Below are positions 8,837 through 19,500 of a stretch of DNA of 64,000 bases, piece by piece. The notes below the pieces were generated by a model that searched no databases, was not told where the DNA came from, and was given only the letters and a program-made list of their open reading frames with translations. The translations under genes were made by a program, and so were the position numbers. The stretch lies in assembly GCA_025766275.1 (NCBI GenBank), contig JAFKAC010000001.1, positions 1,364,001-1,428,000 on the forward strand. The letters run 5' to 3'. This DNA comes from Lactarius indigo. Lineage: Eukaryota > Basidiomycota > Agaricomycetes > Russulales > Russulaceae. Each line of letters begins with the position of its first letter. Positions within the stretch are counted from its first letter, which is position 1.

Positions 8837-11800
8837 CCTACAGAGGAAGAGAAAGCAGAAAAAGTGAAGTGGGAGCACGACGACAAGGTCGCGCGATACC
8901 TCCTCTCGCAATGGCTCCACGACACGACGGCTGTACGCATGGGCCCTTCCCCCACCGCCCACCTGCGATGGAAGAGAATCGCCCAAGAGTTCACGGCCAA
9001 GAGTATCTATGCGCAGAATGACCTCGAAACGGCATTCTACGAGATGCGCTGTCCCAAGGGAGGCGATGTTCGCGCTTTCCTCACGGGCCTGCATTTCAAA
9101 CGCGAAGAGCTTTCGGCTGCCGGGGTGATAATCTCGCACAGGGATTACCAGCGCACGGTCCTTTGGGGAATCCCAGAAGAGCTCGCACGCTTCGTGTCGG
9201 GCCTTCTCTCCGGCGCCGCCCTCTACAACCATCTCACCACCATAGACACTGACGATCTCATCACCCACATATGCGAGGAGGCAGACCGAATAAAGAACTA
9301 CTGGGCCAAGTCTCAACCCACCAAGTCCGGGGCCAGGTCTCAGGCCGCCGGAGACGAAGCTCTCGTAGCCACGGGGTCCGAGAATAAACGACGTCGCCGC
9401 AAGGGCAACTGTCACAACTGCGGCAAGGCAGGCCATTGGGCGCGGGAGTGCCGATCTCCCAAGAAGGAGGAAAAGGCGGGCAAAGAGCACAAGGCGGAGA
9501 CGAAGCCTGTCGGGTCGGTGAACGCTGTCGCGGCCAACGACGAGGACGTCGACGAGTGCTGGGCCGTGGACCTCGCTCTTGAGGAGCCAGTGGGAACGCA
9601 CGGGGACACCATGGCAGCAGCTACCGTGCCAGCCAGCAACGACCGGGGCGAGCGCATTGAGTTATACGACTCGGGCGCGACACGACATATCACCCCCTAC
9701 AAATCCGACTTCACCACTTACACAGTCCTCGACCCACCCATCACCCTCAACGCCGCGAACCAGCAGCAGTTCCCCGCCATCGGAACCGGAACCCTCACAC
9801 TGCATGTACCGAACGGCAGCACCCCGTCCACCCTCACCCTCACCAACGTTCTCCACGCGCCGGCTGTGGGATACACTCTGGTATCACTTGGCGCGTTGGA
9901 CAAGATCGGCTACCGCGTCTCGATCGGCGGCGGCCACCTCGACCTGTTCGCCCCAGAAAGCGGGCGCGTCGCCCGCATTCCCCAGTCCTCCCGCGGCCTG
10001 TACCGCATCGCACATGCCGCCGAATCTGCGCACTCCGTCGAGACCATCATGGTCATGGAGTTGCATCGACGGATGGGCCACATCGCGCCAGCAAGCGCCC
10101 GAGCTCTTGTCGAGAAAAACCTTGTCACTGGGATCAAGCTCGATCCCAACTCGCAAGAGGCGGAGTGCGACGCCTGCATATTTGCGCGCGCGACCCGCAA
10201 GCCCGTCCCAAAGATGCGCGTCGGCCCACAGGCCCAACGCTTCGGCGAGGAAGTCCACACGGACGTGTGGGGACCGTCGCCCGTCGCTAGCAAGCGCGGG
10301 TGCCGGTACTTCATCACTTTCACAGACGACGCCACCAGGTACACAGTCACGTACCTCCTGCGCACGAAAGCAGAGGCTCTCGGCGCGTACAAGGTGTTCG
10401 AGAAGTGGGCCGTGACGCAGCAGCACTGCACCGGCATCAAAGTCCTTCGCTCGGACCGCGGCGGCGAATACCTCAGCGAGGCGTTCGACCAGCACCTCAA
10501 GGAGGCTGGCACCGCCCGCCGTCTCACCGTCCACGACACCCCCCAGCTCAACGGCGTCGCTGAACGGCTGAACCGCACCATCGCGGAACGCCTCCACGCG
10601 TTCACCCATTCAAGCGGCCTCCCCAAGTTCTTATGGGGCGAAGCGCTGCGGCACGCCACCTGGCTGAAAAACCGCACGGCGACACGGGCCCTTGATGGCC
10701 TGACGCCTTTCCAGGCGCTGTTCGGACGTGCACCCGACCTCTCGGGCTTGCAGCAGTGGGGCGCACACATGTGGGTACATAACCCCACGGGCACCAAGTT
10801 TGACGCACGCGCACGCGAAGGCCGTTGGCTCGGCTTCGAAACCGAGTCACACGTGCATCGTGTGTATTTCCCGGCCACGCGGGGCGTTATGATGGAGCGC
10901 AACGTGCACTTTAGCACGGCACAGCAGCTCGAGGGGGAGGGAATATTGATCCCAGGTACGGAGGGCGAGCAGCATGCCGCGCCGTCGACCCCCTCAACTT
11001 CTTCCACCCCTTCCTCTCAACCTTCACTACCACCCATCAAGACCCTCGCGCAGCACGCGCCGAGCCCATCATCACCCCTATCACCCCTCACACCACTATC
11101 CGAGACCTCAACATCTGAGAGCGCGGAAGGCGACAGCGAGACTGACCCGTGGAGAACACCACGGCCGACCAGGACTCGACAGCCCTCACGCACACTACGC
11201 CACCTACTCGAGGGCGTAGGCATGTCGTCAGCGCGTCGCTCAGACCCCATCATCCCTGCCGGACTTCAGCTCCCGGGCGGATTCGATGGAGACACCGAGG
11301 AGACAGGGGGAGTGTGGGCAGTCGACACAGCTCTCGACGCACTCGAGGACTCAGGCTGGCTCGAGCATGTCCTCACCGCCGAGACCGCAGAGGCGGAGGC
11401 CCTAGAGCCGAGAACGCTGGCCGAGGCGAAGCGTCGCCCAGACTGGCTTCTCTGGGAGAAGGCCATTGACGAGGAGCTCGCCACGCTCAACGCCGCCGGC
11501 ACCTGGCGCCTGGAGGAGCCCCCACCTGGAGCCAACGTCATCGGCTCGAAGTGGGTCTTCAAGGCAAAGAAGGACGCCGCGGGGAACATCGCCCGCTACA
11601 AAGCCCGGCTCGTCGCCCAAGGTTTTTCGCAAATCGACGGCGTGGACTATGACGACACATTCGCGCCAGTCGCGAAGCTCGCGTCCTCGCGCGCGATCAT
11701 CGCGATGGCCAACCGTCTCACCCTCGTCCTGCACCAAGTCGACATCAAGGGTGCATACCTCAATGGCGTACTACGCGACAACGAGGTGCTGTATATGCGA

Positions 11801-12973
11801 CAACCGCCTGGGTACGCGGCACCGGCCTCGGGGACGCAAGTCCTGCGACTGCAGAAGGCCTTGTACGGCTTGAAGCAGGCCGGGCGCCGCTGGTACCAGA
11901 CTTTCACCCACATCCTCACCACCCTCGGCTTCACCCAATGCTCCGTCGACCAGGCCGTCTACCACAAAACCAACGCGAAGACGCGCAAGGCCATAGTCAT
12001 CGCCGTGCACGTCAACAACTGCACCATCGCCGCGAGCGGCCAACCCCTCGTCGAGGACTTCAAGCGCGGCCTCGCCGAGCACGTTGAAGTCACCGACTTG
12101 GGCGAGCTTCACTGGATGCTTGGCATCGAGGTGAAGCGCGACCATGCGGCCGGCACCATCCACCTCTCCCAGCGCGCGTACATCGACGCCATTCTCAACT
12201 GTTTCCATCTCACCAACCTCAAGCCCCTCTCTACGCCAATGGACGTGCAAGCCCGACTCACATCCGAGCAGGCCCCTGCGAATGCGGCGGAATTCACAGT
12301 CATGCGCGACGTCCCCTATCGCGAGGCCGTCGGCGCCCTCAACTGGGCTGCACTCGCCACACGCCCCGACATCTCATTCGCCGTGTCCACCGTGGCACGC
12401 TTCTCGACGAACCCAGGGCCCACGCATTGGGAAGCCATAAAGCGAATCTTTCGCTATCTGGCTGGCACCCGCGACCTGTGGCTTTCGTACGGCGAGACGC
12501 AACGCGCCCTCACGGGCTATACCGATGCAGATGGCAGCATGGCAGAAGACCGACGCGCCATCTCCGGTTACGCGTTCCTCATCGACGGCGGCGCCGTCTC
12601 GTGGTCCTCAAAGCGACAGGAGATTGTCTCCCTGTCCACCACCAAGAGCGAGTACGTCGCGGCGACGCACGGATTGAAGGAGGCGCTCTGGATGCGCAGC
12701 CTCCTCTCCGACGTGTTCGGTCCCTTCAAGGACGCGACGACGATGCTGTGCGACAATCAGTCGGCCATCGCGCTCGCCCGCGACCACCAGTACCACGCCC
12801 GCACGAAACACATCGACGTGCGGTACCATTTTATTCGTTGGGTAGTCGAACAGGGCGTCGTCCGGCTCATCTACTGCCCGACCGAAGACATGGTGGCCGA
12901 CGTGCTCACGAAGGCGCTCCCATCTCCCAAGGTGAAGCACTTCGCCGCAGGACTTGGCCTCCGCGCGAAGTGA
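8837..12973 (+). pseudogene. Copia gag-pol polyprotein, main part, with mutated RT active site
   Basis: From the first codon shared with the upstream fragment this gives 1377 residues, stopping at TGA 12971-12973. Counting from the GTG at 8864, the zinc knuckle is C183-x2-C186-x4-H191-x4-C196 and the protease motif DSGA is at about 269-272. A GAG-pre-integrase HRRMGH motif and an integrase core with Asp, Asp and Glu follow (HTDVWGP, SDRGGEY, GVAERLN). Then come RT and RNase H. The RT catalytic motif, normally YVDD or HVDD, reads HVNN at 12008-12019, so both aspartates are Asn. The RNase H helix reads STTKSEY, where STTESEY is usual (Lys codon at 12644). All three changes fit CpG-to-CpA transitions. 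RT should be inactive. Confidence 0.92.
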
Positions 12974-12980
12974 GGGGGAG
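12972..12980 (+). other. Copia polypurine tract
   Basis: GAGGGGGAG ends at the 3' LTR and overlaps the polyprotein stop codon. Composition and position are as expected for second-strand priming. Confidence 0.75.
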
Positions 12981-13379
12981 TGTTGAGATCGAGCGCAGAT
13001 AATGCGCGATGAACATTTGCTTCCGTCACGCGTACTCTAAAACCTTACTCTAGCACAATACAACTGTCCGTCGCCTGTCCCCCTGAATATCTGTTAGCAT
13101 GACAGCCATACGTATTACATCTTTTGACTCCGTAGTACAAGTACTTTCGTTCCCTCGTACCTAGCACCTCAGACATCGCTCGTACACGCGCGATACTGAG
13201 GTGAGCTTACTTTACCACTCGTTTACTTTCAGCACGCTTACGCCTAGAAAGATTATCCGTCCTTTCTAGGTAAATACAATATAGACATCGCTCGTACACG
13301 CGCGATACTGAGATTATCCGTCCTTTCTAGTTCGCCTCGCGCGCTGCTTCCGAGCTCCCAAAACTATCCATAACTTACA
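12981..13379 (+). repeat. Copia 3' LTR, 399 bp
   Basis: It starts TGTTGAGATC, matching 278, and ends in CTTACA followed by the CTGAA duplication. It has one 61-bp internal unit fewer than the 5' LTR and keeps CpG at the four sites where the 5' LTR has CpA. Confidence 0.95.
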
Positions 13380-13384
13380 CTGAA

Positions 13385-13570
13385 AGCCACCTTCACATCA
13401 ATGGAAACGACAAGCAAGGTAGTGTGGGTACGCGATGTTTGTTCGTGCATTCGAAAGCACCGTGATCCGGATAATTAGCTATACTTGTCAGGACGAAGCA
13501 ACATAGATGGGCCTTCAGCGCTTCAGCCGCTCAAGTTCGTTACGGTATACAGTAGTGAAGTATCGGAGTC
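13385..13570. repeat. Middle part of the unit 1 spacer between two transposons
   Basis: Host spacer resumes here and aligns with about 37960-38160, including the 'atacttgtcaggacgaagca' and 'ggtatacagt' stretches. It is the 186 bp that separate the copia duplication from the LINE duplication. No gene is seen. Confidence 0.7.
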
Positions 13571-13586
13571 GCAATTAGCCCTCGTC

Positions 13587-14645
13587 GGGGGCTCCTTGTT
13601 CCGCAACCACCACCATGGTGCGGATTTCCCGCGGTACGCTGGAGGCAAGGATGGGCAGAACGCTGGAAGCCACTGCTACAACAGTGGTACAGCCTCCGCC
13701 CTCACTCACAGGTGGCCTACACACTGAGACACACAAATGCACCGAAATAAATCCCCTGACCCGCGAGCCACACGAACACTGCAGAGTCGCACACAAGCAA
13801 ATAAGACTAAGCTAAGCCCGCGGGGTTAGAGTAGCGTCAGTAAGAACGCACGCACAACTATACCCTGAGCGACCCTCCCCCCCCCCACTCGCCGAAGTAG
13901 AATACTGACCCCCCCCCCCCGAGGAACAACAGAAAAAAGAGGAAAGGACAAAACAAAAAGAGAGACGAAAAAGAGAGACACACACAAGAGCGACGGCCCC
14001 CCCCAAAAAAAAATAAAATAAAATAATAAAAAAAGAGAAAAGGAAAACACGATTACATGAGCAAACACCCCCCTCTACGAAGTCACCGAAACATCCTAAG
14101 CCGCATAGAGCCGACCCCCCTCCCTTTCTCCTACATCCCGTCGAACCCAGAGGAAGACCCCGACACGCAGATGCGCGATGAATCCCACTGAACACGGAAA
14201 TTAGAGACTGCCACTGGAGCCCTAAGGTACGCCCCCCCCCCTGAATTTAAAAAGAAATGAGGGAAAGCGAAGAAGGAAGGATGCAAGGTAACCATAGGCC
14301 CAAACCACACCATCCTGAACACCCGTACCTATACGCTCGCCACAGGCCACCACGATGCCCCACCCCCCCCACAATGACAGACAGAAAAGGGACCCACGAA
14401 GACCCCCCACGAAGACCTCCCTAAGTGAGCCCCCCCCCAATGCCCCCCCTAAGCGACTAACACACACCTGCCACAACAAGTGATTGACGCCTGGTTTCAC
14501 CCTAATGCTACGCCACCATCCTAGCCCGCATACAGCTCCCACTACGCGAAGCCGCCGTATCCCCCCAAGGCCATGCCAAACGCGACCGTACAACCATAAA
14601 ATGACCCCCCACAGGTAGGCAACATCCCCATCGTCTATCCCCCAG
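13587..14645 (+). other. LINE 5' region, C-rich low complexity
   Basis: This stretch has many runs of seven to ten C, for example near 13878, 13911, 13997 and 14232, and an A-rich patch at 14004-14040. No credible gene is seen. It should contain the internal promoter of the LINE, but no motif is recognised. The long C runs could also carry sequencing length errors. Confidence 0.6.
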
Positions 14646-15002
14646 ATGACTCTGACCAGCCAACCACCCATTGCCACGGACCTCCCCACTCTGGAGCCGA
14701 ACACAGAGCCGTCTGCTAGGGAGAAGTCCACCACGGCCGCACATGTAGCGATCTCAAGTGGCCCAGCCGCGAGCGCAGCCGAAGCCAGAAAGGGAAAAAA
14801 TAAAAAAAGAAACAGTAAGCCGCCAACAGATCCCCTCCCAGCACTAACTAACCCAACCCGAAGAAAACCCCCCCCAAACAGACGATCCCTCGGCTGCACC
14901 AGAGGGAAGAAACGCTATGCCCCCCCCACCCCCACCGCAGAACGCCGTGGTGACGCCGAGGACTCAAGCGACCCTGTGCTCCCCCCCCCTAACGCAGTCT
15001 AA
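14646..15002 (+). other. Possible N-terminal part of LINE ORF1 in another frame
   Basis: A 118-residue frame starts at ATG 14646 and is Ser/Thr/Pro-rich, with basic KGKNKK and RGKKR patches. It overlaps the main ORF1 frame across C-homopolymers around 14919-14940 and 14983-14991. A length change in a C run would fuse the two frames, so this may be the true ORF1 start separated by a frameshift. It could also be a chance frame. Confidence 0.35.
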
Positions 15003-16449
15003 CCCCCCACTCCCCCCTACGCACACACAAGAGCCGCCCGTTGGAACTGGACCTGATGACGAAGCCTCCATCCCACCACCCCCACCGCCATCCACACCCG
15101 TAACGCCGACTACACCGATGACTCTGAGCACCCCCCCGTTGACGCAGCCCGGCCTGGCAACACCCTACCCCCAGTCGGACCCCGGAGGGACCCCCCCTCC
15201 CATGGTACTCCCCCCACACCTTAACGAAAGGTCTCCGACACCTCCCACATCCCCGACGCCATACCCGAGGACGACTGTCAACACCCCAAGGACATCCCCG
15301 AATATACAGCAGGACATCGAGATGACCCCAGTCTTCACCCCGCCAAACTTCGGATCACCCTCCACACCTACCCAAAACGCTCTAGGGCTGCGCCTCCAAG
15401 CTAGCGCAACCACCCCCATCCTAAAAACATCCACGATATCCGCCCGTCTTGAACAGGTGGACAACGACACCTCGGATAGAACTGGGAGAACCCCCGCGAA
15501 GAACGCCCTGGATAAGTACACCCCAGGCCCCATGCCGCTAATCCAGGATGCCCACCCCACCACACCCTTCGACAACATCGACCGCAAACTGGTCGAGGAG
15601 TGGGACGCACACCCGGGAGCAAAACTGCTCGCGATCCCCTTCGACACGGAAGCGAGAGATTCGGACTCCCACGACTACATCCGAGCCAGGATCTTGACTG
15701 CAGTAGCCGAAATCACTAACGCACAGGAGGCCAGCGTTGCGGCCCCAAGGCCGAACTTAACGAGGGTAAGGAAATCTGACCGAGCACCAAACGCAGCCTC
15801 CTTCCTGGTCTATAACATCACTAGCAAACAAGCGACCCTCCTCCTAAGCCACAAGGTCTGGTCCTCACGCGTCATCACATTCCGAGTCTCCCCTTTCGCC
15901 CCGACATGCCCAACCTTCCTATTCACCCTCCGGGGCTTTATCACCACCTCGACCAGAGATATCTTCCCCATCATCAAGGAGGTGTGGGAAAGCGAGAATA
16001 CGAAGAACTTCGTGACGTCGCTGACAAACACCGTCCCAGAGAACGAGAAGGTGAGAGTAGCCGGCGAAATAAACCACCTCCTCAGCACGATGAACCTGGC
16101 AAGACTCGATATCAAGGAAGCGGGAAATACCTTGAACCCACGTTTCAATATCTATGCAGACAGTGACCAGATATCACACAACGAAATATGGAAAAGGTTA
16201 AGGTCCTTCCTCGTCGAACAACCATACGCGTCCTCGATGCAAGGCCAAGGTACCCCACAACATACACCGTACGTATGTACATGCTGCCACAGTACTGACC
16301 ACCCAAGAGGACTATGCCCTTTCCCAGACGTATCGGGATGGAACGGGCCAACCAGAGACTCGAGCGGGGAGCCACTCAAACGAAGGAACGCTAGCTTCTT
16401 CGCCACAGCCCAACGCCCCCAATCGACGAAATTCCCCTCCCGCAATTAG
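14917..16449 (+). CDS. LINE ORF1 (gag-like, zinc knuckle)
   Basis: The frame is open from 14848, and ATG 14917 gives 510 residues. The first 180 or so are Pro/Thr-rich with repeated PPPP and TPTTP patterns. The middle part has an RNA-binding-like region of no clear family. Near the C-terminus is one CCHC knuckle of the form C-x2-C-x4-H-x4-C, encoded near 16276-16318. LINE ORF1 proteins bind the element RNA and form the ribonucleoprotein. ORF2 begins 129 bp downstream in another frame. Confidence 0.75.
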   Translation: MPPPPPPQNAVVTPRTQATLCSPPLTQSNPPLPPTHTQEPPVGTGPDDEASIPPPPPPSTPVTPTTPMTLSTPPLTQPGLATPYPQSDPGGTPPPMVLPPHLNERSPTPPTSPTPYPRTTVNTPRTSPNIQQDIEMTPVFTPPNFGSPSTPTQNALGLRLQASATTPILKTSTISARLEQVDNDTSDRTGRTPAKNALDKYTPGPMPLIQDAHPTTPFDNIDRKLVEEWDAHPGAKLLAIPFDTEARDSDSHDYIRARILTAVAEITNAQEASVAAPRPNLTRVRKSDRAPNAASFLVYNITSKQATLLLSHKVWSSRVITFRVSPFAPTCPTFLFTLRGFITTSTRDIFPIIKEVWESENTKNFVTSLTNTVPENEKVRVAGEINHLLSTMNLARLDIKEAGNTLNPRFNIYADSDQISHNEIWKRLRSFLVEQPYASSMQGQGTPQHTPYVCTCCHSTDHPRGLCPFPDVSGWNGPTRDSSGEPLKRRNASFFATAQRPQSTKFPSRN

Positions 16450-16577
16450 CGCGCATAAATTTAGCCACCCGCGTAGACATGATTCGCATAACTGGCATAC
16501 CCCCCCATAATGTATATAAAATATGACAAGCGCCTCAATATGTATATATACCGAGGACTGCCCGCTCTTAGAACCCA

Positions 16578-19500
16578 ATGATACGTGTTACCCCCCCACC
16601 CCAGGCTGTGCCACGCCCTCCTAGCCAGAGGAATGTCAATGAGTCACGCACGTACGGTGCCCCCCTGGGTACCCACCGGTACCCCCCCATACAAGGGGAT
16701 AGCCATAATATAAACCATAAACCTAAAAACCAAACTCTGAGAGCGAACATTAAAATCGCATCGCTAAATATGAACGGCTACGCCGCACCGGCGAGCAATA
16801 TGTCCGGAATCGAAAAGTGGTCGACCATATACCAAACGATGAATAAAAATAAAATAGCAATCCTGGCACTGCAGGAGACACACCTCGACAACGATCTACT
16901 ACACTCCGTCCACGAGTGTTTTGGCAAGAGACTGACTGTTATGATCCGACGCTTCGGACCTAAACCACAGTATGTCTCCACCCTGCCTTCCCCCTTCTGT
17001 ACCATACCTTGTTACCAAAGGAGCTACTGTTACTAGTGGCGCTGTTTCTTTGATCCGAACTTCTGTTACTTCGTTTAGTCTCTTTGACGTTGTGTGGACT
17101 TGTGTTCATGTTGTTTGGAACCCTGTCCTATATAAGCCTGTACCATAGACCGTAGGAAGCCAGACTTGGCTTCGTTTGCAATCTAGCAACCTTGCCTTCG
17201 TACTTTGGTGTGACCTCGCCTTATCCCTCTCTTCTTGTGCATCCTCTACCTCAAGTCCTTAACCAGGACACTTCGAAGTCTTTGCAGTTGAACTATATCA
17301 ACGCGTTACACCTGTTATACTCTGCGCACTAGCAAGATCAAGTGTAGAGAAGTGTTAGACACTTCGGACGAGGAGTCCTACATAGCAGAGTCGTGCTGCA
17401 CCTTGTGCCACACTTCTACCACTCGTATTTCATAGCAATAAGACAACAGAGGTCTTCGCTTGATACCTGTGTGATTCAGAACCTTTAGAACCCACGCCCC
17501 TGCTAGGGCGTAACACTGACGGTGATAAACTCCCAACTTGACACAAACCCGCGCACGTCCACGGGTGTCGCCTTTGCCATTAATAGATCCCTCATAGCAC
17601 CGACCGACTTGACGTCCTTCGAACTAGAGAGGGGGAGAGCGCTGGCAATAAAATTTAAGTGGCATGGAAACGACGAGATCGTCCTGATTAACGTATACGC
17701 ACCAAATAATAAAAATGATCATCAGCCTTTCTGGGAGAACTTAGACCAGAAATGAAGGTCCAAGGGTCTAAGACGCCCGGACTTCATGATGGGCGATTTC
17801 AATCTGACAGAGGACCCGATAGATAGGGCGCCGGCGCACCACGACAGCACCACCGCAATAGCGGCCCTCCGGAACCTCAGACAATGTCTTGACCTACAGG
17901 ACACGTGGTGCCACGCCTTCCCACACGACCGATGCTTCTCCTACAGAGCAATGATCAACGGCAGGCCAATCATGTCCCGGATTGACAGGATCTACACCTC
18001 ATCTGAGGCAGCGAAGATGACCTACGAGTGGAGCACCCACCAAACATCAGTCCCGACAGACCACTGGATGGTGTCCGTCAGATACGCACCGACACACGCC
18101 CCATACATAGGCAGCGGGAGGGATGCAATCCACACCTCGGAAATCAAACACGAGGAACTGACAGACCCCATAATCGAAAGAGGGAAGTCCCTCCAAGCAA
18201 ACCTACTCAGGCTGACGAGAGAAGATGTCCCGCGCGAGGCAGAAACACCCCAGACACTCTGGCACGACTTCAAACGAGACATAAAGGAAATAGCCAAAAA
18301 CCACTGCAAAGAATCGAGAAGGAAACTCACGAAGAAGATAAATGCCATAGAACGTAAGAGGAAGACCCTAGCAGAAGACCTGGAGCTGGACAATGATGAG
18401 GGCCTAAGAACGAACGAAGCGTACCTAGCAAACGAACTGGAACACCTGGAACGCATCCAAACGCGAGACAAACAGGACCACACAAGAGCGATCATATCCA
18501 ACCACGGTGAAGTCCTGGGAGGAATATGGTCAGCGATGAACAAAGACAGGAAGCCGAGGGATCTAATATACCACTTAAAAGTACCAGCCTCGGACCCAGT
18601 GAGATACGAACGCGACACGAGGAGAATGACCAAACTCACATGGGATTTTCATGAGAACCTCCAGACAAAGGACATCACCTTACCAGACGACGACCAGGAG
18701 TACATAAGGAAAGTTGAGGCGGCACTGAGCGAAATCCCAGCAGATCAGAAGCTATCGGACGAGGAAACGATGAACGTGAACTGGTCACCATCTTATGCCC
18801 AAGTTGGAGAAGCACTAAGACTGTCCAAGAACGGCACCGCATCTGGTCTGGATGGTTGCCCATACGAACTGTGGAAAGAGCTAAAATCCCGCCACGACAT
18901 AGCAGTCAGTGAAAGAAAAACAGGTTTCGACATAATCGGAGTCCTTACGGAAGTCTTCGTCGATATCCAAATATACGGGGTAGACGCGAGAACAGACTTT
19001 GCGCAGGGATGGATGTGCCCAATATACAAAAAGAAAGACCGAACGGACATCGGGAACTATAGACCGATAACCCTCCTAAACACAGATTACAAATTACTTA
19101 CGAAACTAATGGCCCTCCAACTCGTAAAACCGATCCACAAAATCATTCACCCGGACCAAACCGGATTCATACCGAGGAGGTCAATATTTAACAATATAAG
19201 ACTTACGAAGGCCATTATAAACTACGCAGAGGTAATGGAAGAAGATGGCGCGATAATAGCTCTAGACCAAGAGAAGGCATATGACAAAATACGACATAAA
19301 TACCTATGGAAAGCCATGGAAAATATAAACATCCTGCAAGAGTACATTGCAACAGTCAAATCCCTATACCAAAACACGCACACCCAGGTAGCACTAAATG
19401 GCGTCCTGAGCGAACCCTTCAAAGTCACGAGAGGAGTACACCAGGGAGACCCTCTATCATGCCTGCTCTTCAACATAGTGATCAAACCACTAGCATGCAA

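Larger units (their letters stand above)
278..13379 (+). mobile_element. Ty1/copia LTR retrotransposon, split by a nested gypsy element
   Basis: The element begins TGTTGAGATC and ends CTTACA (TG...CA). It is flanked by a 5-bp target duplication, CTGAA, at 273-277 and 13380-13384. Without the nested gypsy element and its duplicated CCTAC the element is 5306 bp. Order is 5' LTR, primer-site-like sequence, one gag-pol frame, purine tract, 3' LTR. The polyprotein order (zinc knuckle, protease, integrase, reverse transcriptase, RNase H) is the copia order. It inserted in the spacer upstream of the first DUF6535 gene. The reverse transcriptase active site is mutated, so this copy is unlikely to move autonomously. 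Confidence 0.95.

Noticed and set aside
9910..11007. Long minus-strand open frame (365 codons) opposite the copia polyprotein
   Set aside because: It is the mirror of a GC-rich coding sequence, has no recognisable motif, and lies opposite clear integrase motifs.
14222..14899. 225-codon minus-strand frame in the LINE 5' region
   Set aside because: Gly-rich translation of C-rich low-complexity DNA; no domain.
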